A stretch of 64,000 bases of DNA, from the NCBI GenBank assembly GCA_014621425.1, contig JAANBB010000046.1, positions 104,295-168,294 of the forward strand, written 5' to 3'. Origin of the DNA: Cylindrodendrum hubeiense. Taxonomy: Eukaryota; Ascomycota; Sordariomycetes; Hypocreales; Nectriaceae. The position numbers and the translations under genes are program-made. The notes under the pieces are model-generated. The model did no database searches. It saw only the letters and a list, made by a program, of their open reading frames with translations, and was not told the DNA's origin. Of the stretch, positions 26,365 through 36,989 are shown one piece after another. The stretch's first letter is position 1. Each line of letters begins with the position of its first letter.

Positions 26365-28014
26365 CTAAGGTATTAGCCACGCAGGGTCATCCGCGGGAAG
26401 TACCCAACGACTCTTCTGAACTATCCCCATGCGCATCAAGTCTATAACTTGTGCATTAGGCCGCTCGTAGGCCGGCTCGAAGAAGTCTCGCTTGGTCCCT
26501 GAGCCTGTAGAGACGCGAAACGGGGCCACTTGGGAGAACGGATTATCTCCGTTGTTGTAGATGAAGTCGTTGACCTCATCATCCACCCACACAGCGCGCC
26601 CATCTTTCGGCACTAACCCATCCATGTGCCAGCCCATGACAACTTTGGGCCTCTCACTTACGGGCCGCTCACGCCAATCCAAGGTGTTGCGCATCGCAGT
26701 GAGAAAGTCCCGGTTAGTGCCGTGATCTTTCTGAAAGTGGAGGAAACTGAGCTCAACCGACCGCACTGTGGGTGGCAGCGAAGCGAGAAGGGATATAAGA
26801 TCGGCCTGTCTCACGACAAAGCCGGAAAGCCCAAAATGTTGGAGTTTCGGCCACTTGTCGATGGAGAAGATGGTCCGCAGCGGGATGAAATGCTCGTCGT
26901 CGTTTTTCGCCCAATCCTCGCAGTCAACCTCGTAGGGAACGTTCGTGCGTAAACTGACATGCTCCAGGTCTGCTGCGACGCCGAGTGCCAATCGTAACTG
27001 GCCGTTGCGAAAGGCCGGCCAGCCCTCGTGATGTTGTCCACCCACGAGAAGAGCGAGGTCGATGCGACGGAAGCCCGGCTTAAGAAGCATCGTCACAAAG
27101 TCATTGTAGTCGTCACAAGACTGGTCAAACATGTGCGCATTGAGACCAGTGTTGAGCAGACTCACGTCGACGACAAAGTCAGAGATGTTGTGCTTCTCGC
27201 GAGCAAGCATCCACGTAATGATGCGGAACCCGCGCCACCTGTTCTTGTCGAACTCGTCTTTCTCAGAGCCGCTCCTCCACAGGGGTATTGTCACCCGCTC
27301 AATCGCCTCCTTTGCCGGCCAGCCGCGTGGGATTGGGTAGTTGAAGCCATACGGCAAGGCGCGGATCATGGGCGTCTGGTAGAGCGGGGTGAACTGTACG
27401 CCGTGGGTTGCGGGCGTGAGAGTGATCTTGCGTAGTGACGGGAAGCGTGAGAGTCCGTACTGGAGAGCAAAGGCGTCGTCACTGGATTTGGACACTTTGA
27501 GCTGCTGCTCAACCAGTTCTTTGTAATGCGCCCAGAGCACTTCAGCTGGGGGCTGGGCGGCCATCCACCGGGCTCTTTCGGCGAGGTCTGGACGGTCCAC
27601 GTCGGAGCTCTTCCGATACTCGGCTTCCTTTCTGTTCCTCTCGCACACTTCCGCATACCAGTTTTGCCAGAATGGCTCGATATGCTGCATCATGTGCTTG
27701 CATCGGTAGGCGCGCGGCGGCTCCGGGGGCATATCCAGGCGCGCATCGTCCCAGATGAGCTCAACGACTCCCCTGCGGTACGTGTCATTGTCGGCAATAG
27801 CTCTAAACACCCTGACGTCGACTGGATCCACGGACAGGAAGACGCGGTTGATGCGCAAAAGCACGCTGTTGCCGAAGAGCGTGCATGTCAGCCGCAGGCT
27901 TTTGATGTCGCGGTTGGGAAGGTGAGACGCAATCGCATCACGCAGTTCGGCGGGAAGGCTGAAGAGGTCTATTTGGCCCGCGCCTGGCGGGAGCGAGCGA
28001 GCCGGTGAGGCCAT
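26365..28014 (-). CDS. F-box protein
   Basis: Single exon, 549 residues from the ATG at 28014. The frame stays open further upstream to about 28161 but has no ATG, so that part is 5' leader. An F-box follows the short N terminus (LFSLPAELRDAIASHL...DIKSLRLTC, ~residues 14-45). The rest is a long region of Leu-rich segments with weak LRR-like spacing (FPSLRKITL, WPKLQHFGLSGF, VRSVELSF), as in many fungal F-box proteins that recruit targets to SCF ubiquitin ligases. No known substrate-binding domain was recognised. The gene is convergent with the SDR gene. Confidence 0.85.
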   Translation of the reverse strand: MASPARSLPPGAGQIDLFSLPAELRDAIASHLPNRDIKSLRLTCTLFGNSVLLRINRVFLSVDPVDVRVFRAIADNDTYRRGVVELIWDDARLDMPPEPPRAYRCKHMMQHIEPFWQNWYAEVCERNRKEAEYRKSSDVDRPDLAERARWMAAQPPAEVLWAHYKELVEQQLKVSKSSDDAFALQYGLSRFPSLRKITLTPATHGVQFTPLYQTPMIRALPYGFNYPIPRGWPAKEAIERVTIPLWRSGSEKDEFDKNRWRGFRIITWMLAREKHNISDFVVDVSLLNTGLNAHMFDQSCDDYNDFVTMLLKPGFRRIDLALLVGGQHHEGWPAFRNGQLRLALGVAADLEHVSLRTNVPYEVDCEDWAKNDDEHFIPLRTIFSIDKWPKLQHFGLSGFVVRQADLISLLASLPPTVRSVELSFLHFQKDHGTNRDFLTAMRNTLDWRERPVSERPKVVMGWHMDGLVPKDGRAVWVDDEVNDFIYNNGDNPFSQVAPFRVSTGSGTKRDFFEPAYERPNAQVIDLMRMGIVQKSRWVLPADDPAWLIP

Positions 28015-28363
28015 AGTGTCGGGATGAGCCACTGACTGACTAACCTTGGTGTTGAACGCCGTGTTGCCATCAGCTTGCACGTGAGCGGGTACAGTAGCAA
28101 TAAAAGCGGAGATGCGGCATCGTGCTGCGGATCGCCCGTCGATCTTCGAACACTGGAACAAACAGTCAACTTGCGAGTAAGAGTCATAGGATGGACGGCA
28201 ATGGTTTAATTGAAGTCTTTATTCAATCGTAAATGAGAGCCACTACCTCAGCAGCATGTATGTATAAGAATCTAACAGCTCCGGGACCAGCCGGCCCCAT
28301 CATATGTACACAGCTCCATTCTAATTCGTTGTTTGTACCTGAGCTAGCTGGCATTGCCTAGAC
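28015..28363. other. Short spacer and F-box gene leader
   Basis: The 349 bp between the F-box start codon and the DUF1996 stop codon on the same strand probably hold the DUF1996 3' UTR and the F-box promoter. No other feature was seen. Confidence 0.55.
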
Positions 28364-29353
28364 TTAAGCCCTGGTGAATCGGTTTCGCGAAGTCCACCCA
28401 GCAGCCTCAACAGACCGCTTGCTCATCAATGCAACACTCTGGGCATAATCACTGGTTCCCAGCTCCGGCTCCGCATCAGCAGGCGTGCAGGTAGGCTGGT
28501 CGCTCGAGTTTCCGAGGGCGCCGTCGACAGCGTAGAATTCGTACTTGGACTGGGTCGCGGTCACCATGGTCTGGGCCGCCTCCTCAGTCCAGCCGTTGAT
28601 GAAGTCGCCGTGCGAGCAGTAGGCGTTACCGCAAGCCAGCTTCAGGGGGGCGCCGCCGCTCCAGCCGTTGGGCAGGGCCTTGCGCAGGTCATACCGAATG
28701 CTGAAGCGGAGCTGGGGCATGGACTGCATGCCCTCGGGGCACCAATTGGCCGTGCCATATGAGCGGTTCTTGTAACCGGACTCGAGTGTTTCCGTGTTGA
28801 CGCAGTTGGGGAAGTAGAGAAGGGTCTGCAGATGCGTGCCGCATGTGCTGCTGGGGAAGCCGCTCTCGTCAGCATCGCCGCCTCCATTCTCACAGAACCA
28901 TTCGACGCCGGCATCTGCGGACAAGCCATTGGCGTCTTGGTTGGCAGCCAATCCAGCCACCATCTTCAGGTTCTGCGGGATTGGCACCTCAGCCTGTGTA
29001 TCGCCCAGACTATAGTATGCGCTGAAGCGGAACAGGGGGGCCGGCTCCCAGGTGCTGCCGGAGTCGGTGGTGTAAAGGAGGGTGGGGACCCAGTAGACGG
29101 ACAAGTCGTTGGGGTTCTCAGCGTTGGTGCAGCCGGCCTGGAGCTCAGCGCTGGTGTTGGTGTTGGCCGTGACACCGTCGGAGCCAAAGAACGAGTGCAA
29201 GTGTGACTCGGTGTAGCTGCCGGGGAATACGATAGGGTCAATGTTCTTGTAAAAGATGGGCGACATGATGTTGACTTGGGTGTAGGCTTGGGCCAGAGGG
29301 GCCATCAGGCCGCTGATCAAGGCGGCGCGGAACATGTTGGTAGAAGAAGGCAT
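28364..29353 (-). CDS. Secreted DUF1996-domain protein
   Basis: Single exon, 329 residues from the ATG at 29353 (upstream in-frame codons lie in the leader, shown by the clear signal peptide at this Met). The signal peptide is about 23 residues, ending PLAQA. The DUF1996 hallmark follows: DPIVFPG, then HLHSFFGSD at ~50-60, and further Cys/Trp-bearing blocks such as WVPTLL and YFPNC. DUF1996 proteins are secreted or wall-associated proteins of filamentous fungi, some carrying a carbohydrate-binding module; this one has no such module. The biochemical function of the domain is not established. It could act on cell-wall or plant polysaccharide surfaces. Confidence 0.9.
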   Translation of the reverse strand: MPSSTNMFRAALISGLMAPLAQAYTQVNIMSPIFYKNIDPIVFPGSYTESHLHSFFGSDGVTANTNTSAELQAGCTNAENPNDLSVYWVPTLLYTTDSGSTWEPAPLFRFSAYYSLGDTQAEVPIPQNLKMVAGLAANQDANGLSADAGVEWFCENGGGDADESGFPSSTCGTHLQTLLYFPNCVNTETLESGYKNRSYGTANWCPEGMQSMPQLRFSIRYDLRKALPNGWSGGAPLKLACGNAYCSHGDFINGWTEEAAQTMVTATQSKYEFYAVDGALGNSSDQPTCTPADAEPELGTSDYAQSVALMSKRSVEAAGWTSRNRFTRA

Positions 29354-31195
29354 CCTGTGCTCTTGTAATGAATGGACAAATATGAACGATTGGTGAATGG
29401 AACGAGTGCGGACAGAAACGAAAGTAATGATTAAGCAAGAAATAAACGACAGAAACCGGCTGACCTGAGCGAAGAACTTGAAGACTTGTAGAAAACAATA
29501 ACTAGATGCACCCGAGTAGGCTTGATATATATTATTCTTGTTTCTGAAAATACAATCCTCGGATCCGTTTGAAACCACTAACAACCCCCCTGCACCACAC
29601 CCCATGCCTTCAGGTCGCGGTTGCGGTGCGCCTTTCCTGATACAGAATAGAACCCCGTGGGAGGTAAGATAGCGCCCTTGGCACTGTTTCATTACCGGAT
29701 GAATGCCATGTTCTGATTTGACTGAATGGATCTGCTGGAGGGCTGAACCGGCCCCGCATGTCACATTGACGGTGCTTTCGCTTAACAGGGAGAATCTGTG
29801 AAAGGGGACGACAATGCAAATATGAAACCGGGGCTATGATTGGTGGAGATTCATCTGACATGTTGGATCTAGATGCGCTATGGCCAATGGTCAACCCGTT
29901 TGGAAACTATGGATCTGGCACTCAATCTCGCTTGCTCAACCCAGATGCACCCGTTTCTTAACAAGACCCATACAACGCTTTTCGAAACATCTTTGAGTCT
30001 CGCATGCTGTAAGGGGGCAAGCCTCGGGGCTCCCCAACAGCTCGGTTCCGCGTATAGTGCACCTAAGCTCGGGACGAAAGACGGGGATGTGTCTTTTACA
30101 GGGCGTTCTCTCCGCTATTTCCTCCGTATCTGCTACCCAGACGGCAACCACGGTGGTCACGTGCGAACCATCAATTGGCCTTGCGCCCGCATAAGCAACT
30201 CTGTGAGTGTTGCAAGGGGAAGGCATGCATCCCCTGACGTCGGGATACCGGACTTGGCATCAGAGCCAAGTCGGCTCCAGCAGCCGGTCAGAACGAAGGG
30301 AGGAGATAGGGGGACCGGCCAGGAAATCAATGCCCGGTTATAGGGTGGTTAGGCTTTCTTGCGCTGTGTGACTGTTCTCTATGCTATTCAATTACCTCGC
30401 ATTCGACCGTAGCTGTGTCTTCGAGAATGGTGTGCGCCTACCCTACATTTGCAACAGTATCTAATAGATAAACAAGTGTTGGTGATGAGGATTATATTAG
30501 ATAGGGATTTATTGGTCGTGTGACCTATTGGGGTATGAAACTGCATGGATTGGCAAGATTGTGTTTGCCTCTTATAAATAAGCAGGTGTTTTGGATCATC
30601 CAGGCAAGTTGTGTCAGAACTCCGTCAGCAATGCATTAGTAAGAATACCATACAAGAACGCACATTCGTTCTTCGCAACTATGACTTGATTGGTATCGTA
30701 TGATTAATTAAGTATCTCTCAGTCACCTGGTAATTAATACCATTGTAATCTGTATATTTTGGTGACAGCTGGGTCTAGCTTGGTGGTTCTAGGGTAGGTT
30801 AGTACGCATGGCTAAAATGGAACGCGCCAGCGGAGAGTTTTAAAAGCCTACTTTATTAAGTTTTAATAGTAAAGCACCCGATTGTAAGCTCCTGACTATT
30901 TTAATCAAAACTATTCCAAATTGAGCTAAAATAGGCAGACGAGCACAGCCATTGGTAGCACGTGAGCTGCAATGCGCGGGATGATGTCGATTCCCAACTG
31001 GGTCATGCGCAAACATAATGACATCATCACTTTTTGCATGACGTGGACCATCCCACCACCCCACCATCTCATCATCTCACCATAAGCTGATGCCTGTTCG
31101 TCCTCTTTGTGATCTTTTTCCAATTCCACTACAATCAGAATTTATCATCTCTCTCCAGACCTCTCGCCTTGAAGCAAAACAAAACAACCGTCAAC
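29354..31195. other. Divergent spacer, no gene seen
   Basis: This 1.8 kb holds the promoters of the DUF1996 gene (-) and the small PLDc_N protein (+). Open frames here are short and without motifs; the right half is AT-rich. Confidence 0.55.
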
Positions 31196-31580
31196 ATGTT
31201 GCAAAACGTCCTCTTGTCGACCTTCCTTTGCCAGCTCATGGCCGCGCTCGCCTTCGCCGCGCCTATTGGGGACGAACCCGTCTCGGCTGCTGGCAACGAG
31301 GTGGGATACGGTACTGGTGGCGGAATCATTGGACTAATCATCTTGATTCTCGATATCATCGTCTTCAGTACGTCCCAACACCCCCCGCCTTCCTCGTTGC
31401 AAACCACATTGTTTTACTAACTGCTTACTCCTTTCAGTCGAGGTTCTCAAGTCAAACCGCCCGCCCGCCTCCAAGCTTTTGTGGTGTCTCGTCATCTTCT
31501 TCTTCCCCCTCGTTGGAATGGTCATCTATTACCTGTTCTCGAACCGTGACTCCCACGGAACCTACGAACCTCTGCCCTAG
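31196..31580 (+). CDS. Small membrane protein with PLDc_N domain
   Basis: 104 residues in two exons (31196-31367 and 31438-31580; 70-bp intron in phase). A cleavable signal-like segment (to ~AFAAP) is followed by a short Gly-rich linker, a transmembrane helix (GGGIIGLIILILDIIVF), then SNRPPASKLLWCLVIFFFPLVGMVIYYLF. The W-C-L...FFP..G...YY pattern is the phospholipase D/nuclease N-terminal (PLDc_N, PF13396) membrane anchor, here without any catalytic partner. Such stand-alone PLDc_N proteins are widespread in fungi and bacteria with no assigned function. The tail SHGTYEPLP is short and soluble. It is too small and too spliced to be evident from a single open frame. Confidence 0.85.
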
Positions 31581-32958
31581 AAACAACCAGACGTTACATG
31601 GGCCCCGAGATGACGATTAAGTGGCACAGCTGCTAAATCGCATCGAGGATTGGAGGATACAGCTGGCTTGACACTACACAGACCGTAGATCTAGGAGCTA
31701 GAGATATTTCAAGGGATCAGGCTGGATCCATGGGCGTTACGCAATGAAATGCTAGGGGTTCTGTCAAACAGATGAACTATAAGGGAGACCATTTTGTCAG
31801 TCTGTAGGAAACCAAGTTTCTTAATCAAACTCTATAATTGAGAATTCAGACATACCCTCCCGAGCCTTGTTCTGCTGCTTAAACTGTGGGCTGCTTGCAT
31901 TCAAGGAAGAGAGTGGGTGAAGAACCGGATTGTGATCTTCTTTTGGATGTTTCTACTTATATCTTAATCTCATCCAACACCAGCCTCGAACTATCGAAGT
32001 TCCTTGCACAAAAGAATATATCTTTATCGTCATATATCTTCTTGACGCCGTCTCTTGTAATAACACACAATTTCCTGCAAAAGGGACAACAATGCACCCT
32101 GCTCATTCTCATTGACCTAGAATTTCAGATGAGTTTGCTCCCTCTATATTACTTGTGACGGTCTCTGCATCAATCCAAGTCTACTTCGCCCGTCATCCAA
32201 TGCACTATGGGAGACAACTCCTTGTGTCCTATGGGTAGCACATGTACTCCACCCCAGGCCTACCATAGGTCGGCCAGTACATTGCCACTCTAGCGAACCC
32301 TTCAGAGGATGACACTGTGTGAGAGTGTGAGTGTGTTCATTTCGAATACACCTTCATTCCTGATTCCATCTGTACTGTCGGCGACAATGCTTAGTGTTCG
32401 AGTGGAAGTACCTGCACCTCGACTATGGCCTGCATGAATGGCGTGCCAGGCGGGGGTGCATGGATCTCTGTTCCAATCCTAGCTAGCCACGCCTTGTGTT
32501 CTGTTAGGAATAAATTAATAATGGAACTTGCTGGACTAGAAGCACTTGCATGCCGACCCTGGCCTGCACGAGTAGCGTGCCATGTGGAGAGCTTGAGTTT
32601 TGGCGCTGACGGCGACTGGTTCAAAGTGTCGGCCCAGTACGACAAAAAGAATTCGAGGGTACCATTGGCATGATTGAGCATCGCGGGGGTGGAAGAAAGG
32701 AGTTGGAACTGGGATGGATGTCTGGGTGATGTAGGATTTCAACATGCCGAATTATCCGTGAGGATTCGGCTGGTTCAGCCCAATATTTGAGTCTTCGTCA
32801 TAGCGTGTCAACACAAACTAGACGTTCCCTCAATCTCCTTAAATCTATCTAAATAATTATGCTTTCTCTGATTGTCAGATGAATCAAATGCTATTATATT
32901 CTTTGACATGAGCTATGTAGCACCCAAGTCTCACACGATATGGCCAGGTGTATTAATG
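31581..32958. other. Spacer, no gene seen
   Basis: This holds the 3' flanks of the PLDc_N gene and the rhodopsin-domain gene. Two similar ~23-bp segments at 32426 and 32560 differ by three transitions; nothing else supports an element. Confidence 0.55.
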
Positions 32959-34512
32959 TTATACTTGAAGACGTTCAGGCAATGTCTCACTCGATCCGCT
33001 GGAGCCGGTTTGGCTTTTCTTCGCGTCTTCGTACATGACATCGACGTTCGTTGTGCGTATAATACCATTATATGTCATAATCTGTTCCTCAGATCCCGTT
33101 GGTGACGCGCCACGAATCTCAGTGTGAGCGTGTTTTCGTGACGGGTTCAGGTCGCTGAGCATATAGTTGATTGAATGACTCTGACGGTTGCGTGACTTTT
33201 TTCCACTATTGCCATACGTTGCATTCGAGAATGCACCATGGCCACTGCTGCCATAAAGTTTGTCACTTGATTTGGCTGACACGTTGCCAAAGAGCTTAGG
33301 ATACCAGCGACTGAAGAGCGGTCGGAGGGAGGGGATGGAGCAAGATATAATTGCAAGATTGACCTCGACGGGTGTCCAAACGTATGCGATGTTGTGATGC
33401 TTGGTCCTTTCACCCAAGTATAGTAGTCGATAAATATTGACCAATCTTATGATGGCGACGATGGGAACACTGCGTCCACACGAAGATTAGTATCGTGATG
33501 ACCAGTAAAGGGAATGGCTTTCCAACTTACAAAGCGCCGATGGCGAAAATTCCCAGCACCGCTATCTTCGCTCCACGTGGCATCCGAAGGCCTAAGAAAA
33601 TCCAGAAAGGCAGTACAAGAATCATTACATCCATCAAAATAGTCAGGGATGACTGAATGATGTGGAAACTGTGGTCGATGCACCTAGTGTCGGGGTCGCT
33701 TTTAAGTTCCGGGTGCCAGTTCGACTCTATCGGCACACACTGGAGCATGGCAGCAAAGAATATGGCAACTGCGTGGAGGCCAGTGGCAATGATCAATCCC
33801 CAGATGACCCTGAAGACGGTCGTGTTGTGCCCCTGTAGACGCAGGAGAAAGACCAAAATGGAGCATTTGCAGAATGCCAGGACGGGATTATAGCACAACT
33901 GCTCAAAGAAGTTCCACCAAAGACCAGCACTGGGGTCGTATTCTGGAACGTCGTCTTCCTCCCAGCCGTAGTAGTTGAGTTTGAAAACTGGGATGCGTAT
34001 AATTGTGAGCTGATGGTCATGTATGGTACGAAGGGATTGAACCCGTTTCGGGGATTCGTGCTTACACATGAACAAACTTGCAGATACTAGAATAGAGGAG
34101 ACCTATGTACAAGTTCATTAGCACGGTGTTTGCTGAGGTAGCCACTCTCGAATCGTCAAGAGCCGTGAGCAGCCATGTCCTCTTTTGTCGCTTACCAGTG
34201 CTCCCACGCAAAGCCAGTCATCTTGGGTAGAAAGGTTAGCATGGAATGTTCATGAGCATACACAGAGTTCTGGGAACTCTCGGGGGTTGATGCTATTCAG
34301 CTGTCCTTGCAAGGAGGGACAGACTTACCTAGTCCCACAGTGCGCATAATGAGGCGAGTGTAAATTCGGAGAGCGACAATCACGGTTGACAGGGCCGGGA
34401 AGAAGAATATGATGAAGAGACCAGTCCGCTGCAGCGGCGGTGTCGGGATCTTGGAAACATCGGGATAGGACCCGGGGCCAGCGCCCCTCACCCAAAGTGT
34501 CGAATCGTCCAT
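32959..34512 (-). CDS. Fungal rhodopsin-domain 7-TM integral membrane protein
   Basis: 404 residues in five exons: 34512-34329, 34221-34196 (26 bp), 34102-34066 (37 bp), 33987-33531 and 33469-32959, all joined in phase with GT-AG introns of 107, 93, 78 and 61 bp. The start ATG at 34512 precedes a short extracellular N terminus and the first helix. Family marks are ALRIYTRL, a GLDDWLC motif spanning intron 1, CKCSILVFLLRL, the Cys-bearing loop CVPIESNWHP...CIDHSF and, after helix 7, WTPVEVNLAIISCSIPSLRPLF. This is the PTH11/SAT20-like 'rhodopsin domain' family (PF20684), plasma-membrane proteins thought to act in host or surface sensing. The ~110-residue Ser-rich cytoplasmic tail fits a signalling role. 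No CFEM domain is present. Confidence 0.9.
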
Positions 34513-36989
34513 TAAAGGTGCATTTGAGGATGTGACGATCAAGTTGACAAGTGCCGATGTGGATGGAATCTCGCGAGGTACTTCAGGATGTGGTGGTAGG
34601 CACACTGGAGACAATACCTGAATCGAAGATCTCTGGGGGCCGTGGGGTTTAAACAATCTAAACAAAGAAACTCTCAAAGTATGGGCACGAGATGTCCAGA
34701 TGCCCACCCCTTATTTCTTACTCTACACGGGCAGACCCTGCAGACTCCATCCAGCCTGCCGGATTTAGCATTAATTATCGACGAGGATTGTAAAACTCTA
34801 GTCACTGGAGGTGTTGATCAGCGTAGCACTGCTCTATGGGGCCTAGAGCAGGGTAATGTGTGACACGCGGTCTGGAATCTACCGTTCGTCATCGGCACTA
34901 AAGCGCTGCCGCGGTGGTCAAGGCTTTACCGACCCCTCGACTTTTGGAAGCCCGTTCAGATCGCCAATCGAGCCATTGGATGATCACATGATATCCAGAG
35001 TTTTGTGAGTGCATTTGCAGATTTATTGAAGGTGGCCACCTCAGTCGAAATGTCATCTTGTTTGCATGCTTGTAATACCAGACATTGGAATATGGCATGG
35101 CGCCAAATCGGCATGTTCAGACCCCTTGCAGACGTTGAACGGCGACCTATTCACGATAAGCTAATGCTACGTTAGGTTCTACTCCCGAATTCTGACAGGA
35201 AGAGCTTGACGAGAGCCAAGCCCGATTGGATAGTCTACACGGCGTATTGCGTAGTTGGAAAACTCTCTGTTAAGCTAGCAGTCAGCCATATGACTAGCAG
35301 GGTTGGCCGGGTCTGCTTACTGGTGTTGGGTTGCTTGTTGTGGGACTTGTCAATGTTCAATCTCATTTAGTAGGACAGAGACATATATTACTGATGACGA
35401 TCATTTCCAATCCAGGTTAGTGTTTTTGTGGTGCTAACCCGCTGAAGGGGGAAAGCTGAGCGATCTACAGCTGATCGCATGAATATGGCTTTTCGGCAGA
35501 GGGGTCCCTAGCTAGCCCTAACGATCACTGCCGAATCCAACGGTTCATCCGTCTCATCCTTAGTGCGGAGCACGGATACACTTGGTATAGGATCCTTCGT
35601 TTCCCGAAACCGAGAGAACTAGCCAGGGTCGTGTCGGGGGACTACACCCGGGCCAGCGGTCTGGACCTTGGGATGACTGGAAGGTGGAAAGGAGAAAATA
35701 GACTGCTGACGTATACGCGGCATTATTTTGACGGTGCGAGGCAAGTGGATAAGGCGCCAGTTGCCTATCTGAGAGACCGATTCTAGTGCCGTAATGGTAC
35801 CTTATCGAGATCGAACGCCGCTGCATATCTCAGCGAATGCGTGACTCTAGATGCTGCGAAGATTTAGTTGCCCTCTGCTTCCTTGAGAGCGTGTGAACGT
35901 GTGGCTGAGGTGGTAGCTGTTTTTCTCGGGGTGCAACGTCCCCACAATCTACCCCTGTATCCTATCCAGCTCGCTTCGACGCCCTTACTAGACCACCTCG
36001 AGACCTGATTGAATGCTACTGTAGGGAGCCTGGAAAACCCATCCCGATGGGATTGCAGGATGTGGCGTTTAGACTGCCACAATGCGGGGTCTGTCAGCTA
36101 GAGTTGGCCGATGAAAGATGTAATCCGAGCTCCTGACATTTCCGCAAGCGACGTCTCTGCCCTGACTATTTCCGCACTGCCAAGTCGTCTCCCGTAAAAA
36201 GCATGGAGTTGGCGATGCCGTGCCGACGTATAGCAGCTACCCCGGCTATGCTCAACATTGAGCAATGGGCAAACGGGGGGTCATCAGGGGTCTTCGACGG
36301 GCGCAGAACTGAGTTTCTGCGGCCCTTGCTCCGCTGATCGACCACATACAGCTTGCACCTACGTATGTCTGCAAGTGCGCTAATGCAGCCGACCTTGTGT
36401 GTTTGCTACATCGGCGAACTATTCACCGCTCTACATACAATTATTGGAGAATTCCGACGATCAAGCCGCCACTTCTACATGAAATGCCGCGTTGATAATG
36501 CACGACTCTACTAGAAGCACCCCGATCTTCATCATTTGATGTAACCTTTGCTCTAGTGCCTTGCACTAGCACATCTGGAGAGACAGATAGTTGTAATTAG
36601 AGGCTTCGTTTCACAGACGGCTGGGACAACGTTTCACATATGCCACACTGTCCCGCCTATGTAGCCCAACTCCACAGGTTGTCGGTGGAATATGCATAAT
36701 ATCCCAGGTAAACCCGGAAATTGGACAGGTGCAGATGCCCTGTGGCTGACGATTCGTGCAGCAAACCAATAGGCATGGCAGAATCAGGGGCAGGGTCATT
36801 CATTATTCATGGATGTTTAGCTTGGCCCACATGGCACGAAGGGAGCGGATCCATCTCACCCAAGCTGTCCGGTTTAGCGACGGGTTGCCGAATAAGATTT
36901 TCCTTAAGTATTGCAGTTTGTCTGTGGCGTCTATCTGTCTTTCGCGATACCTAGCACTGCTATTCTGTGCAAGCTCCAGGTGTCTCACG
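34513..36989. other. 2.5 kb divergent spacer, no gene seen
   Basis: This lies between the rhodopsin-domain gene (-) and the FAD-linked oxidase (+). Open frames are below 90 codons except for overlapping leader frames, and none has motifs. No tRNA or transposon was recognised. Confidence 0.55.

Noticed and set aside
28015..28161. 49-residue N-terminal extension of the F-box protein
   Set aside because: It would start at a TTG codon; the first in-frame ATG is at 28014.
32426..32582. RIP-mutated repeat pair
   Set aside because: Only ~23 bp are similar (three transitions); too short to claim duplication or RIP.
34020..34075. tRNA T-arm-like GGTTCAATCCC on the minus strand
   Set aside because: It lies inside an intron of the rhodopsin-domain gene; the T stem does not pair and no D-arm or acceptor stem was found.
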